64,000 bases of DNA from Bisporella sp. PMI_857 (GCA_021307315.1 JAJSPD010000044.1:186001-250000), one strand, 5' to 3'. Positions 12,100-25,502 are shown, counted from the first letter of the stretch. Numbers and translations: made by a program. The notes: generated by a model from the sequence alone, not told the origin.

Positions 12100-14040
12100 G
12101 CCTTTTTACCTGAAAACGACATGTTATTGTTATGAGGCTTTTGTTCTGCCGTTACCACTTCCCTCAACGCCAATCTATTTCCCTTTCCTGTCTAATTTTA
12201 AACTCCCCTTTTCCTTGTAAAACCAAAAATCATCCCAAGTGCGAAAGCGAGCCTGTCCATAGCCTTTCCTAGAATATCGCTCTCCAAATGTCTTTCCACA
12301 ACTTCCGTGTTATATCTCAAGATCTCCTGACGCGTGCATGCTTGTTGTCTGCGCACGTTAGTTGTGTTCTACGCAAATCAGTCATTACTCATCCCCTCTC
12401 TCACACCTTCCTGCCCAATGCGTTCAGCATTGGGTAAACTAAAACTCACCTGATTCGGCCCCCGAAGTTTTGGAAGGGCTGGGTGGTGGTCCTGGGGGAG
12501 GAGAAGGGGGATCGCTTCTCGAAAAATCGACACGTGGCTCAAGACCAAGGTCCTCCAAGAACTTGCTAGCTCCCACCAAATGGCTCCTATTTCGTGAAAT
12601 AACAAGATGAAAGCTAGCCATGATGCTGCCTTGTGAATTGCGAGAAAACGAGTGACTGTGTGGTGCTGGATGCAGAGCAAGAATTTTCCGAGGTGATATT
12701 CAGCTAAGCTTTATAGGGCTGAGAAAAAGCAAGTTCGTGCAGAGGTTGGATATCAGATGTCAAGATTATGCTTCCTGAGTTTCCTTGCTTAACTATTGAG
12801 CCTGTCGAAGAGATCGTCCCTTTATATTCTCTTCCTTCACCCATGATTTCATAAAAATGAGCCTATACGTTTCAATAGTGAGGATAAAGAAAGCTTCCCG
12901 TGAATTTCTTTGCAGTGACCCTCCCGTTCGCTCCCGAGACGTACTCACTGAGCCACCTGGCAATCATCTCTCCTGCCTCCATTTCACCGCTCTCGAAATT
13001 CTTCTTAACTGAGCTGAATCTAAGGTGATACACAGGTTACCGCAATTGCGTAGTAAAAGCTTGTATCTCTCTACCGGGACACGGCTCAGCCTCCCCGTCG
13101 GGATAGCACTCTAATACGATGTACTCTTTATAATGCGGTCATAAAACTGGATGTGGTACTGTAAGTAATCATTGAAGGTACGTATCGTATTGACGTGGCG
13201 ACAATTCCTCCCAGAATGCGTTGTCCCAGATACCCGTCTCCCTTATGTCTTCCATGCTGCCTTCCTTCCTGCAAGCCATCCGCGTGATACAAAGATCTGT
13301 GTTCTGTGATCTAAGTCCGGGACGTAACGTCTCATTCTAGAAAGTGAAGGAAGCCATCAAAGGATAACACAACCGGCTCGGGCTTTAATGGAGCTTTCTA
13401 CGGATTCGTGCAGCCGCGACAACATCGTGGCGTGAAACAGCGCCGCGGTATCTAGCGAAAGACATGACAAGCAGAGGGGAGGAAACACAAAGAGAAATGC
13501 GAGTCATGTATTATGTCTGGTTGCGCTATCTAGAATAATTGTATCATCTCTCTCAAGAAACAACCATGCAGAACAAGAGGGGTAAGGTGTAACGAGCAAA
13601 GAAAAGAACACAAGCTTTACAACGGAATCGCTATCAGACCCAAGTTCGCCTTATGCAATCCTTACCGCCACATCAAAATAGAGGTGTATGTGACATGCCG
13701 TCCTTATCGCCCATGTCCCATCAACCCGTTCCCGTCAAACTTTAACCCACGGTATCTATCAATAAAAACTATCGGCCCTCGTCGAAAAAAATAGAAAATG
13801 AGGTCAGATTAGCCAATACATCATTCCCCTCTTAAGAAGTGGTGATGCTGGCTAGGTAAGATTCTATATCCGTGTCGCCTCATTTCTGTTTCTCTGTTGC
13901 CCTGGAACGGGCGACTGCGTTCAATGCCGAGAGCCAAGTGCCTGGGAGCTCGGGATCAGTATTTACAGGCTTCTTGAAGTTGCGCAGATCGTGGGACAGG
14001 ATTAAAGGAGGCTGCCCTGAGTAACATACCCCACAGCAAA
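12100..14040. other. Convergent intergenic region (AMACR-like / Vps1)
   Basis: About 1.9 kb downstream of both neighbours. The overlapping frames at 12378-12680 (-) have no family signature. Length suggests room for an unrecognised non-coding transcript, but nothing specific supports one. Confidence 0.45.
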
Positions 14041-16349
14041 TTATTGTACTTGTGAGACAATCTCGCTTGCACGTGTCAAAGACTCGACCATTGCTTGACA
14101 TTCCTTTCTTCGGCGAATGGTGTAATCGCTCTCCTTGAGCAGCTCATCCAGGGTATCTGTTCTATACATGTTCTCTAGAAGTTCCCGCTGCATCTCATCT
14201 TTGGTGAATCTAGTAATGTGAGCATTCTTTTAATCATCAAGGTATATGCGCCTCAGGTGCTTACTGGACAAGGTTCAACATAATGGCCTTTGGTACCATA
14301 TCTATCAAGGTCTTCTTCACAATATTGTAGTAAGAATTGATGAGAAGTTTGATAATCTCCACCTCGATTCCTTCTCTCTCGGACAAGGTTCCGGAGGCTT
14401 TGAGCATTGGAGGAGGAGCTTCCATGGCTGCCATCTTCTTTTTGTTTTTCGATGCGAAAAAGCTGCCGAAGAAGCCTCCGTTTTGCTCTTGAGCTAGCAT
14501 ATCTGGAGTAGGACTTTGAGAACGCGCTGGAGTAGCAGACGCTGGCAGAGCCTTACCAGTTTTTGGGTCAACTTGCACAGGTTTCGATGAATTGTGTCGC
14601 TCGTTGACAATCGCCATAGCCTAAGAGGATTAGCTGTGCGATAAACTCATTGTTGCATGACTTACCCTATGACCATTCAAGAAGTCTGGATGACCAGTGT
14701 TGATATAACATGATTCCATGGATACCAAGTCTTTCACAAGTTTGTTTGTAGGGTCCATAACTTTCTTGAAGAATGTAATCACTACTTGATGGAACTTTTC
14801 TTTCAACTGAGGATACCTTCGGAAAAGTTGCTTATTGAGCAATTGGGTAAGGATCCGAACAAGCTCATCATAAACTAGTGAAACACACTTAAGACTTGGC
14901 TCCTCTAACCTCTTGATCTGTTGCTTAACAATAAGTTCGAAAGCAGCGGTGCCGACAAAGAGCGAAGGCGAGGATCCCGAGGAGTTGTACAGGATGGTTC
15001 TGATGTCAATGTCCTTGACCTGATCAAATGGATCCACCGCCTTGACACCATTAGAATATAATTCGTGGAAGACAAAACTGATTCTAGCACCTCCAGAAAG
15101 CTCGACACTCGAGAGTTCCGTGTTGTTTCCTTCCAAAACTGTCCGCCAGTCGTTCGAGAATTCAGTGATGATGTTTAGGACGATATTGCCACTGTTGCCT
15201 AGCATGGAATCCCCTAAGCCTGCTAATTCGGTCGAGTATTTCTGCAGTGAAGCTGATATTCGAGCCTTAATGTCTGGAAGAGTTTGCTTGATATGCATCA
15301 TCAAAATCAGGTTCAACTTCCGCGCCAAATATGGTGTACCACAGTATGTGCTCTTGTTTCGATATGCCTTATGATTCTCGAAGAAATTCTTCTCGTTCTC
15401 CAACGCCGCGTTGATGGCCTTCTTGTTGTCAATATCTCTCTGGCCCCTGTTGACCACTGGGACATATCCTAATCTGAGAGGGATAATCCTCCCTGCCAAA
15501 ATGTCTACGACATCAGTTCCTTCGTCCATCAAATCAACCTTTGTAAGAACGCCGATGGTTCGTTGACCCTCCGGATCTACCTCTCGGGCGAGTTTTAACC
15601 CATCTGAGTTGGCTAAATCGGAGTTCGCAGGTGTGACAGCCAGAATGATAGCATTTGGCTTGCTAATTTGCTTCAGAACCATCTCTCGAATCTGTCTCTC
15701 AATATCCCTGGGCTGATCGCCGACGGGCACCTTTGTAAGACCAGGCAAATCCACCAACGTAAGGGTTAGGACATTAGGAGAATATATTCGCAGGTTGATG
15801 GGTGCGGGTGATATGCCAGCATTTCTGCCAGTCTTTGCCTCTGTCTCCTTGTTGATTTCATCTCTAATCTTGTTGAAATCGTAGAATTTCTGGCCCGGAA
15901 TATGTAGAAATTCTCCCCACTCGTCTACATTCGCTTCCTTATCAGTGCCTCCAGCTATCGACTCCACCTTGACACCGTTCGTCTTTGGCTCTGCCGGCGC
16001 GCGGTTGATGAGCTGTAGAACAAGCGGTCGTCTTGTCACAATACCAGTTCCTCGGGGTAAACTTCATGCCAATGTTAGTATGGCTCTCCAACTCAGCTAG
16101 TGTGCTACCTACAAGTCCCTCCCTACTATGTTTTCGAGCACGGAGCTCTTTCCACTTGACTGACTACCTACGACCACTATTTGAGGCAGATCGATAGGAT
16201 TCTGTACTCCAACGGTAGTGAAGACGTCCTGCAGCTTATTTACAAGCCTGATAGCATGGTTAGTCTGGCGGCGCAACAGAGTACGGCATCAGGGGAACAA
16301 ACGTAATAAGGCCAGGGTCTGATATGCCTCCGTGGCCCTGAGCAGCCAT
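14041..16349 (-). CDS. VPS1: Dynamin-like GTPase Vps1 (vacuolar sorting)
   Basis: Five exons (minus): 16349-16303, 16247-16113, 16061-14666, 14620-14265 and 14209-14041 (700 aa, the usual Vps1 length). Introns are 45-55 nt; the second has a TACTAAC branch point. Vps1 is a self-assembling GTPase that acts in Golgi-to-vacuole sorting, endosome traffic and peroxisome fission. G1 is GSQSSGKSS (43-51), the switch I region is [16 protein letters not shown]3 is DLPG in [16 protein letters not shown], and G4 is TKVD. The stalk follows, then a variable lysine-rich insert (FFASKNKKK), and a C-terminal GED ending IVSQVQ. There is no PH or Pro-rich domain, as expected for Vps1. It is divergent from ribokinase. 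Confidence 0.95.
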
Positions 16350-17161
16350 GATATGTGTTTGGACGGATTTTATAAGTTGAGCTGATATTGAATAGATCTT
16401 GTTTGATGTATGTAGGGCAAAGGTGGGAGCTATATGTTATGTTGACGGCCTAGAATCTTTTTGAATGTTGCGTATGCAATGGAAAGCATAACGAGTTGGC
16501 GAACTTGTGGCTGAAATGACCTTTCCTTTTATGGTCAGCACCGCCACTATGATATTAAACCTCGACCTTCAAACCTTTAGACCTATGTTTTGCAAATGTT
16601 TCACAGATAATACTCGATTGGTTGTGCGTCAGGTCGAGTTGATGTGATTGAAAATGGGTCCGAATGAAATGCGTGGTGACTTTTTCTAATGTTCTGTGAT
16701 TTGCAAGTGGACTGGTCTTGTGATTGAGGTCGGAACCAAGTGTCAAATTCTGAATCAACAACTTCTACTTGGCAAAAGACAGCGAGCACATAAATTCTTA
16801 CCCAACTGGTCCGGTATAGGGCCACATGGTTCTCTGGATTGTAGATGGTCTCCTGCGCTCAGTACTTTTTATCCTCTACCGTCGTCCCATTTCAGAAATT
16901 GACGCGTCGTCCTCTAGGCTACGATTTAATTCTTAGAAAGCACGTGAGTTGTACAGTTTGATCCTTTTTACACACTTTTGCATTCGGCTTAGTAATATTA
17001 CTTGGTGTATCTATCTTCCCGATATTGCTCTGGTTCCAATACTTTGGGCCAAAACCAAAGGAATTTTGAAGATTCTCAGTCTGACATATTGCCTGGAATC
17101 AATTCGACTGTCTATGGTGTACCTATAGTTGACGAATCATAATCCGAAAGCAGATCACAAA
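16350..17161. other. Divergent promoter region (Vps1 / ribokinase)
   Basis: About 0.8 kb between the start codons of two divergent genes. It is AT-rich just upstream of VPS1. No distinctive element was identified. Confidence 0.45.
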
Positions 17162-18369
17162 ATGGCGTCTTCCAAGATTATCAGGGTAATAGGCTCTATA
17201 AATAAAGACCTCGTGTACTATGTATCCCACATGCCAGCCGCTGGTGAAACCCTTACTGCCAACAAGTTCGAGCAGAACCCTGGAGGGAAAGGAGCAAATC
17301 AAGCCGTTGCCGCTTCTCGACTCTCAAGGTGCGCTTTTCTATTACTCCATTGAAGGGTTATTTAGGGAGAGCTCTTTTTCTTAACTAATTCTATCGAACA
17401 GCAACGCACCAGACATTGAAGTCCACATGATCGGTGCAGTGGGTGGTGATGGTAAAGACATGATTGATGGGCTGAAGGTGCAAAAAGTAGGGACTACAGA
17501 AATTAGATTGCTAGATCAGCAATCTTCCGGGAATGCCATGATTATCGTTGAAGAGACTACGGGCGAGAACCGGAGTAGGACATATCACGCCGCTCCCCAG
17601 ACTCATGCTAATAACACATTTAGTCGTGCTCTCGCCAGGAACGAACCATAGCTTTACACCTGCACACTTTACACGTGCCGAGAACCTTGGAAGTCCATGG
17701 CCAGATCTCATCGTCTTGCAACTAGAAATCCCCCTTGATACGGTCATGCAGATCCTGAAAACGGCGAAGGCGGCTAGCGTTGATGTTCTGCTCAATCCAG
17801 CACCTGCTGTGAAGTTAGAGGACGACGCTTACCAATCTATCACTCATTTAAGTATGCTTCTTTCTTAGGGTATGGAGATCCTGTATTCGAGCTAATGGAA
17901 TGATATAGTCCTCAATGAAACCGAGGCCGCCATTCTCACTAACCGAGATTTGTCAGAAGTCGAAGCGGAAGGTATTCCATGACGCCTTGCTTTACCCTAT
18001 CCTTCCACAGTACTATTATCGCTAACGAAGTCCTTAGGCTTTAACTGGAAAGCAGTCGCCGACGAGTTCCTTGCCAAAGGCGTCAAGAACGTCGTCATTA
18101 CGCTAGGATCTAAAGGTGCCTACTTCGCAACCTCTTCCACCTCAGGGCTTGTCCCAGCAGAGAAGATTCCAAAGGAAAAGGTTGTAGATACAACCGCAGC
18201 AGGAGACACCTTCGTCGGGGCCGCAGCTGTAAAGCTCGTACGAAAAGGCAAGGGTGCACTATTAGAACAAGATGATGTTCTGACGTGTTGTCGAGCTGCT
18301 GGGAAGACTGTCCAAAAGTACGGTGCCATCCCCTCTATTCCTTTCGGAAATGAGGTTGATGGCATGTAA
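17162..18369 (+). CDS. RBK1: Ribokinase (PfkB family)
   Basis: Five exons: 17162-17328, 17402-17574, 17624-17851, 17909-17971 and 18038-18369 (320 aa). Ribokinase phosphorylates ribose at O5 with ATP. The first PfkB signature NPGGKGANQAVAASRLS is near the N-terminus. The ribose-binding start IGSINKDLVYYVSHMPAAGE is also present. The C-terminal signature DTTAAGDTFVGA carries the catalytic base Asp267, and TLGSKGAY lies before it. The third exon boundary uses a GTAGGA donor and a 49-nt intron; without it the frame appears shifted, and with it ENRIVLSPGTNHSFTP is restored. The start is the first ATG in frame. Confidence 0.93.
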
Positions 18370-19410
18370 TCATAACAATTCCATATACGGTGGTTACTGC
18401 ACTGAGATATCCCGTTCTTGTCAACTTGTAATATCGCGACGATTCAAGAAGCTCGAGCATCTCGCGATCCAGCCGTCCAATGGATCATCTCTTAAGCATA
18501 TGATCCTCTTTCTAACTTCCTTTCTCAAAGCCTGGGCATATGAATCTCGTAAAGTATGAATTGTGTGCTTCTGTCTGTAATACAAGCATGTGGAGTGGAG
18601 GCCCACAAACGCGATAAAGATTTCGGTGCACTTCAACTGATTACTTCACTTCTGTGAGTCATGGCTGCCTTCCCGTGGCCATCGATGACACATTCATCCT
18701 TTTTAGATTTCTTATTCGCGCCATATTTCTTTCCGTGCAGGGGCTGATAAATGGTACATGGAGAATACTTCGACTGAAGCGGTTTGTCTTTACAAAGCTG
18801 GGGTTACAGGCCCACAATGGCATGATATTCCGTATTATGCCTAACATCCTAAGCCACCAGCTGGCACTTGGATGATGCGCGGAATCCCTCTCGCCTTACA
18901 GATCTTCGTCCTTGTGGCTGTTTGATTTCAGCGCCTCTTTCCCGGCGGCTTTTGTTCCATTCATGTCCTAGTTAAGCTACAGTTGAAGGCAATAATGAAA
19001 GAAAGATGATTAGACAAGAGGGTCCCAATAGAATTCACGGTTGGAGCAAAGTATAAACAGAATATATAGTGGGACGGTCTTAGATATTTCACTACGCTGT
19101 TCCGCTGAGAAATCTACCCCGCCACCGCTAACAAGAGACCGTGTGTTGTGTTTAAGTGCACGGATGCCTGCTTGTTCCTGGCTTGTCGTCCTTGATAGCT
19201 TATGCAAGATAGTTTGCATTCTTGTAGGTCAGAGTCCTTTGTCAGATCTCTCCTTGATACGGTTTCCCTAGGCGACGTCGAAGACTCTTCTTATAGGACC
19301 ACATGATCATACATAACTCTATAGGGTATGCTCTTTCTTATGTGTCCGGAGATCTTGATCTTTGCAAGGATGCCTCTGTATATTCGATATGTTTGACGAT
19401 TGGGGGTTCG
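18370..19410. other. Convergent intergenic region (ribokinase / 5-phosphatase)
   Basis: About 1.0 kb, 3' of both genes. Only short frames without motifs were seen. No repeats. Confidence 0.45.
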
Positions 19411-22400
19411 TCATCGAACATTCTCGCTTTGTAACACTAATTTCTGAGCTGTGGCATGGTCGTAACCAAGGAAGTTCGTGAGGTAGTGAAGCCTGCGAGT
19501 TAGAGGTGAGTTGGGTGTAACATATGTAGGGCCAACTTACTTGGCTTCCTTGCCAGACTTCTCCTTCAACGCCAGGAGTTGCTTCTGGCACTCATCCCAC
19601 TTCATAGCTCGTTCCTTAGGCGAGACAGATTTAACCACCATCTCAAACATTCCAGATACTGGCCGATGATCTGAAACTCGAACCTCGTGACGTTGGTAGT
19701 CTAGCTGCTTGATGCGAAGTCCACGGTAAAGAAGTCTGTCACACCAGGCTGGCGCTCTCTTCTTCTCGCTCGTGTCATACGTATCTGTCCCAACATCATA
19801 TTTATACGTGGGTGCGAAGGCGATTGGCAGCTCATGAAAAGCACGTAGTCGGAACCAGGGATTTTTCCTCTTCGAGGCAAGTAATTGATCTCTGTCAAGA
19901 AGCTTGCTAAAGTTGTTCGCCTTCACAGCACTGACTACTGTATCTCGACCCATGGTGTCGATGCGGTAATTGAGATCGCCGTTTAAGATACAAAGCTCAT
20001 GGTCCATGATCATGGTTCCATCGCCTCCACCAATAAAGCTATCTTGCCGAATATTGGCGTCGCGCTCGGCAGGCAGTATTGCTCCTTCAAGAATCGCTGT
20101 TATGTCTGCGTTTCGATCTTTTGTAGATGCCTGGCCCGCTGCAAGGTGGCAGTTTATAAAACACATCGAACTATCGTCTAGGACAAACCGAACAACGAGA
20201 GCACCCTAAGAGATATTAGCTCCATGTTCCCTTCGTCTCAGATAGCTTACCTTGTTCCCATGCAGCCCACCCATCCCACGTTTGACTTCAGCTCCGCAAA
20301 TACTGTGGATTCGTTCTCTCAAAGTGGATTTTACAAATATACAGGTGAATAGCCCAACAAGACTAGATGTGTACAGTAAATGGTATAGATCTTTGCTAGG
20401 CATGTAGTCATCCAAACACCGCGTGAGAAAATCCCGCCAATCTCGATATTGATGGCTCATCTTCTCTAAATCTGTCGACGGGTCTTTCTTTTTTGTCTTG
20501 AAAAAGCTTTCTTTAAGATTTTCAGTATAATCCTAGAGTATTTCAAGGGGTTATACCTACTAGCGGTAGTCTTTTTGTCCTCAAGATCCACAAGCTCCTG
20601 AAAACCAAAAACCAGGATATCGGGCGAGCCACTGCTTGCTAGTAGATTACGAAAAAATGTGGCATCTTGGTCCGAATGTTGAAGATGGTATGGTGTGGAT
20701 GCACCAGCGTTCCAGGTCATTACAAGCGTTCGTATCGTTTCTAACTCGCAAAATTCTCCTTCTTGAGAATGCATCTGGGTTTCTAAGGTTATGAGCAATA
20801 AGGATGATCCGTTGTTTTTGTCAGGGCTTACCTATCCAGTCATCCTGAAGCAGCCCGTCCCAGACGCGTAACATGTTATCCTGACCAAGAGAGATGACCT
20901 GCGCACGATCCAACGACCAGAAACTGCTTGGATCTGATATCATACCCATTAGTGGTTCACTGTGAGCCCGCCAGTCTTTCCTAACTGCCCATGGCGCGAC
21001 GGTAATATCATAAACATAAATCATGCCAGTGCTGAAACCTGCCCATAACTTCCCTCCCGAACCAACCAGAGACGTAATTTTATATAGGCTGATGTTGAAG
21101 ATGCCTAAGCATGAATAATCCTTCCGAGAGTATACACTAACTTTCCCGTCAACATGGCCAAAGTAGACTCGATCCGGTTGGTTGATAATAGTTGTTCCTG
21201 AAGTTACATCTCCTGCAGTAGGTTGGCCAATTGGCCTTGACAGGACTTGAAATTGCACATTCGCATCTAAAGACGGGACAAAGATTCGGATATCCTTGCC
21301 ACTTGCATGCCAGAGCTCATCCCCGACCACCATTGAGAACGTGTGCCCCTTTGAAACTCTGAAGCTATTGTAGGGATTAGAAAGAGTTGGCGCACCACTT
21401 TTGTCCGCTGCCCACAAGTGTAGCGTGCCACTATCGTCAAGAGTCCACATCTCATTTTTGTGTCTATATATCCTGATGATTTCACGTCGAGTATGAGCAC
21501 TGCCTTTAGTCGCCACAAAATTCTGTATTGCAATATCCACTTCGTAAAGGTTTCCCATATTATCACCAAGCCAGACTCTAGAGCCCTCATCATTGGCGTC
21601 AGATGCAGGTTTGAATGCAACAGATAGCATTTTAACACCCTCTGTATGGACCAGGCTCATGATGTTTTCACCGTTACGCATATTCCAAACTCGTGTGAGG
21701 TGACCGGAGGTGCAAAGAAACTCGCCACATACATCAAAGATACGGGTATCATACTTGGTACCAATCTCGCGGATTCCTTGCTTGAAGTAGGGTGGCCGGC
21801 GGTTTGAATGGGTGGAATCTGGATATTCTGACAATCCTCTACTTAATGTATCTTTTATATATGAAGAAGCGACGCCTTCAGTCGAAACGCGGGGTTCCGA
21901 GTGGTTTGATAATGTAGTCACCGGCGCCCTGAACTCCATAGGTGTTCTATCAGAAGTCCTATCCACGGTCATGGATCTTCCATGTCGCGGGGGAGTTTGA
22001 ACCTGGGTGGTTGGTGTTGAAAATACTCTCTTTGGTGGTGTCAAATACTCCTTTCCACTGTCAGTAGTAGATATAGAAGGCCGAGTTCTGTCTATGGAAA
22101 CACGAGGCGGAGGTGGCGGTAGCATGGTGTTCTGCACTAAAGCTCGCGAGTTCAAAATTTCACCACCGCCTTGTGGACGTGTTGGTAGCGCTGGTCTCGG
22201 ATCGCCTGTCACCTGCGGAGTGATAATGCCTCTTCCTAATCCATTTGTCTCATGTTCCCTTCGTTTACTAACTACCGCATGGTGGATAGGAGGAGGGTCA
22301 AAATTCCTTGGTGTAAGAGGAACATTAGGACCAGGCTGGGCCATGTTTCGAGGTTTGTTCGGTGGCAGAGCGGGTGCAGGGAGTTCATGTTCAGGGCTGC

Positions 22401-23217
22401 TGTCACTTCCTGGCGGTGTGCTAAACGGTGATGATCTCTCTTCATGCAAATGGAGTGATGAGGGCTCAAGTTTCATAGAGGCTGGCTTGCTAGCAATTCT
22501 GGGTTTATCTGCGCGATTGACTGGTGGAGGAGCAGCTTTTAAAGAAGCATCCCTCCGAAATTCTCCGGATCTTCGCGGTGGAGGAGGCGACGGAGGTCCT
22601 GGGCGGCCAGCAAATCGCGGCGATGATCGTCCAGACTCTATTACAGGAGTATGGGGCCTACTAGGTATCCTAAAATGGCCAGGAGAGGATCTGCCAGAAA
22701 GAGCTGAGGTGGGAGATTCTGCAAATAGGTGCGTTGACGGATTTACCAGATTCAAATTCAATGCTTTGACCTTCGGTGGAGACTGGGGAGGGTCCACTGT
22801 AACGGCTGGCGCAACAATAGTCTGAATTCTGGAGGCTGGTCGTGGTGGTTGGCATCTAGTAGGGGATGGAGATAGATTTGCTGAGTCGTTTCTTCGTGGA
22901 GGCTGTAACCCGGCTTGCTCTCTTATATCCCGCTCTCGCCCTCTCGCAGAACCAGCTCCTATTTCTGCCGTAAGTTTGACACCATTATTCGGCGCAGGAG
23001 AATTCGCGTGGTTCCCATTGATCACATTGGTGCTGGCAGGTTTGGGGGAAACAGCTCGAGGAGTAGGTGCGGCCGATTTTGAGTTCGCCATCTGCTCAAA
23101 TTGCATCCGGAGCGACGAGACTGGTTTCTGCATAAATTAGCTATCATGATAGCATGCGCTGGAGGGTATGCGCACTATAGATGAGCCATCAAGGCTCTCT
23201 TTCTCAGGTTCTTCCAT
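19411..23217 (-). CDS. WD40-like plus inositol polyphosphate 5-phosphatase
   Basis: Six exons (minus): 23217-23176, 23127-20832, 20782-20561, 20510-20251, 20205-19541 and 19492-19411 (1188 aa). Residues 1 to about 400 are Pro/Ser-rich and probably disordered. About 420-760 form a beta-propeller-like region (VCGEFLCTSGHLTRVWNMRN, DDSGTLHLWAADKSG, DNMLRVWDGL). The IPPc catalytic domain follows with all motifs: MTWNAGAS, FGFQELVDLEDKK, HGNKGALVVRF, INCHLAAGQ, GDLNYR, PAWCDRLLYRG and SDHRPVSGMF. It should remove the 5-phosphate of phosphoinositides or inositol phosphates. Exon 1 is 14 codons (MEEPEKESLDGSSI). The last exon is my inference: a GTAAGT donor abuts the first stop and adds 27 residues (LHYLTNFLGYDHATAQKLV and on). 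If unspliced the protein ends at 19537. Confidence 0.88.
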
Positions 23218-24062
23218 TATGACTGTCCTGGGCAAGACCTAGCCAAGTATACATCTAGGACCAGGGAAACCATAAAGTTGGAAGTTGCAAATTGACAACG
23301 AGATATTCCTATCGCCTAGCTGAGCCCGAAGGACGCTCATGAGCGTGAATTGCTATGTTGTGTCTTAGTGACGAGTTGGAATTCGCCCTTGATACACTAG
23401 ATGTGCCGGGCAACTGAACTGAGGACCCCGCTGTAGCGACTCCTCCTGAATCATCCTCCAAGGTTGAAGGAGATGTAAGACGAATCGGGGGTATCCTATT
23501 TCAAGAAGTCCACGAGTTCATGCCGGCATATTGGTTGTCGTTCTCTTGATCTGTCACGGCATTAACCTTACTATGCGTGGACTTGTCTGTCAAACAGGGT
23601 TATATCAAGGTCTCAAAGGTTGATAGGCTGAAGTTCAGGGATTAAAAAAGCGTAGGTGGCGTACCCGTTGTTCTGCTTGACTTGACATGTCAAGGTCCTT
23701 ATACTGTACTTATAAATTATTTCCTCTGGATTGACTGACTGACTAACTGACCACCATAAACATATCTGATTTTGACTGTGTTCCCATTTCTTGATTGGAA
23801 CGGTACTACCTTAGTAACTTTCATTGCTTCTTAAGGGACATTTAACTAAAGGCGGTGGGTGACGTGTGTTTATGACCTGCAGATAAACACACACGGGCTC
23901 TCAAAATGTGGAGACGATCACCTCGAAATCAGTCCACCTTCTTGAACCTCAGGAAGCTTTTTTTCCGACAAACAACTTTAGTATCAAGCAGTATCTGCCA
24001 CAGGACAATTGATTCATATAACCACTATTGATACCATACAAAGGAGGAGACACATAATAAAA
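23218..24062. other. Divergent promoter region (5-phosphatase / small membrane protein)
   Basis: About 0.85 kb. A TGACTGACTGACTAACTGACC run near 23733-23753 is the only local repetition noticed. No gene was seen. Confidence 0.4.
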
Positions 24063-24789
24063 ATGAACACCGTAAGAAAATCTATAATATGCATGTCTGA
24101 GCCTCAAGTCTGACGTATTCCTAGGTCAAATCTTTTTGGTACGTACCTCGTGCTCACTCGCCTTATCCTGCGGGCTTGTATGAGCTATCCTGCTGGGGAT
24201 GATGGCATTGTATAGAGTTGCGAACATAATAGGGAATACCATTCAAATGTTAAAGACATGCGACTCCCTTCTAGCATCAGCTAAATTATCGCGAGGCTCG
24301 TGGTTGACCCCAAGTGCTGGTAGTGCTCTTGTTCTGCTATCATTTGCCATGTTATTCTTCAGATGTCCGGCTTTTCTGTGGTAATTTAAGACCCTGAGCT
24401 AAGCTAAGCTGATTGTATTGTTCCAGGGTGGGTTGGGGCTCTCTATGTATTGGTATGACTTCCATAAAACAAACATCTACTAGATCTCACAGTTGACTGT
24501 TTGTCTAGCTGGTGGAGGTGCCTATTTCTTTGCAAAACGATCGATCAATGCTGATCGCGCCGCCCGATTTGAGAAGGAGCAAGAAAAGAGACGAATACAG
24601 CAACAGTATGAATATCAAGCAACAGGCGGAATTCCCTCCGATCAGAGTGCCTCTCCGAGCCAAGAATCATCGATAGACCCAGCACCTACACGTCATGCGC
24701 CCATTAGTGAACGACAAAAGGTTACGGAGAAGAGTAAATACGAGACAACTGAACCATTTAGATCAAAAAAGGGTGATCGATTCAGTTGA
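24063..24789 (+). CDS. Small single-pass membrane protein, DUF4748-like, with micro-exons
   Basis: Rebuilt from exons 24063-24071 (9 nt), 24125-24138 (14 nt), 24427-24452 (26 nt) and 24509-24789, giving 109 aa. Introns are 53, 288 and 56 nt, all GT-AG. The joined N-terminus reads MNTVKSFWVGWGSLCIAGGG and continues into AYFFAKRSINADRAARFEKE. This matches the pattern I know from short fungal proteins of the DUF4748 type: a hydrophobic Trp/Gly helix, then AKRSINADRxAR. The tail is charged, Gln-rich and ends KKGDRFS. A role is not known; a mitochondrial or other inner-membrane location is a guess. The long third-position intron contains an unrelated short open frame. Micro-exons make the 5' end less certain than the last exon. 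Confidence 0.68.
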
Positions 24790-25502
24790 TGAGAACAGAG
24801 GATAATATGATGGAATGAACATAAATCCTGCAAGTCAAAAGTGTCTAAGGATATTTGTACAATAGGGAACTCTCATCTACGGGTATTACAGTCATTGGTA
24901 CGTACATGGTCGCAGAAGATCATCTTGGGACGGAATGAGGAGGAGGAACAAAATTACTACGGCTAACATCAGCCTCTTTCTTGGATTCGTGCTGCTAATT
25001 CCTGGATGTTTGTCAATTTTCTTCTCGTTTACTCATGCTTCATACGTAGCCTCCGCATTGGCTATGCTTAGTTAACTAGCGACACATGGAGAAGCATGTA
25101 TAGTAGGAACTAGCGATTAGTGAAGGAGTTGAAAGCTTGATATACAAACCCTCAGTTATGTCATTCTGAGCACAAGAAAAGCCAAAAGAAGTTGCCTACT
25201 GCTTCATAAAGTCATACTTCAATTTCTCAAAATTCGTGTGATAGTTTTTTGCACAACACTTTCTTATATCACAGGAAATTCGTAAACCCAAGCCTCTAGA
25301 ATCGGAGCTAGGGTAATAGTTGTAATAGCTGTGGGGGAGAAAGCCGAATGGTAATTGGCCACTATTCAAGCGATGTGCCAGACAAGGCTGCACCTCTCTG
25401 CTGCAAGGTGCCTTAACTCCTCTAATGCCTATCCATCACCCAGAATTCTCCATGAAGTTACAGACACCTCTATGAAATTAATCGCGATTGTTTATATACA
25501 AG
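24790..25502. other. Intergenic region upstream of the CID protein gene
   Basis: About 0.7 kb between two plus-strand genes. Short frames only; nothing recognised. Confidence 0.45.

Noticed and set aside
22007..22825. 272-codon plus-strand frame inside the 5-phosphatase gene
   Set aside because: It is antisense to the Pro/Ser-rich exon and its Gly/Val-rich content is the complement of that bias; no family signature.
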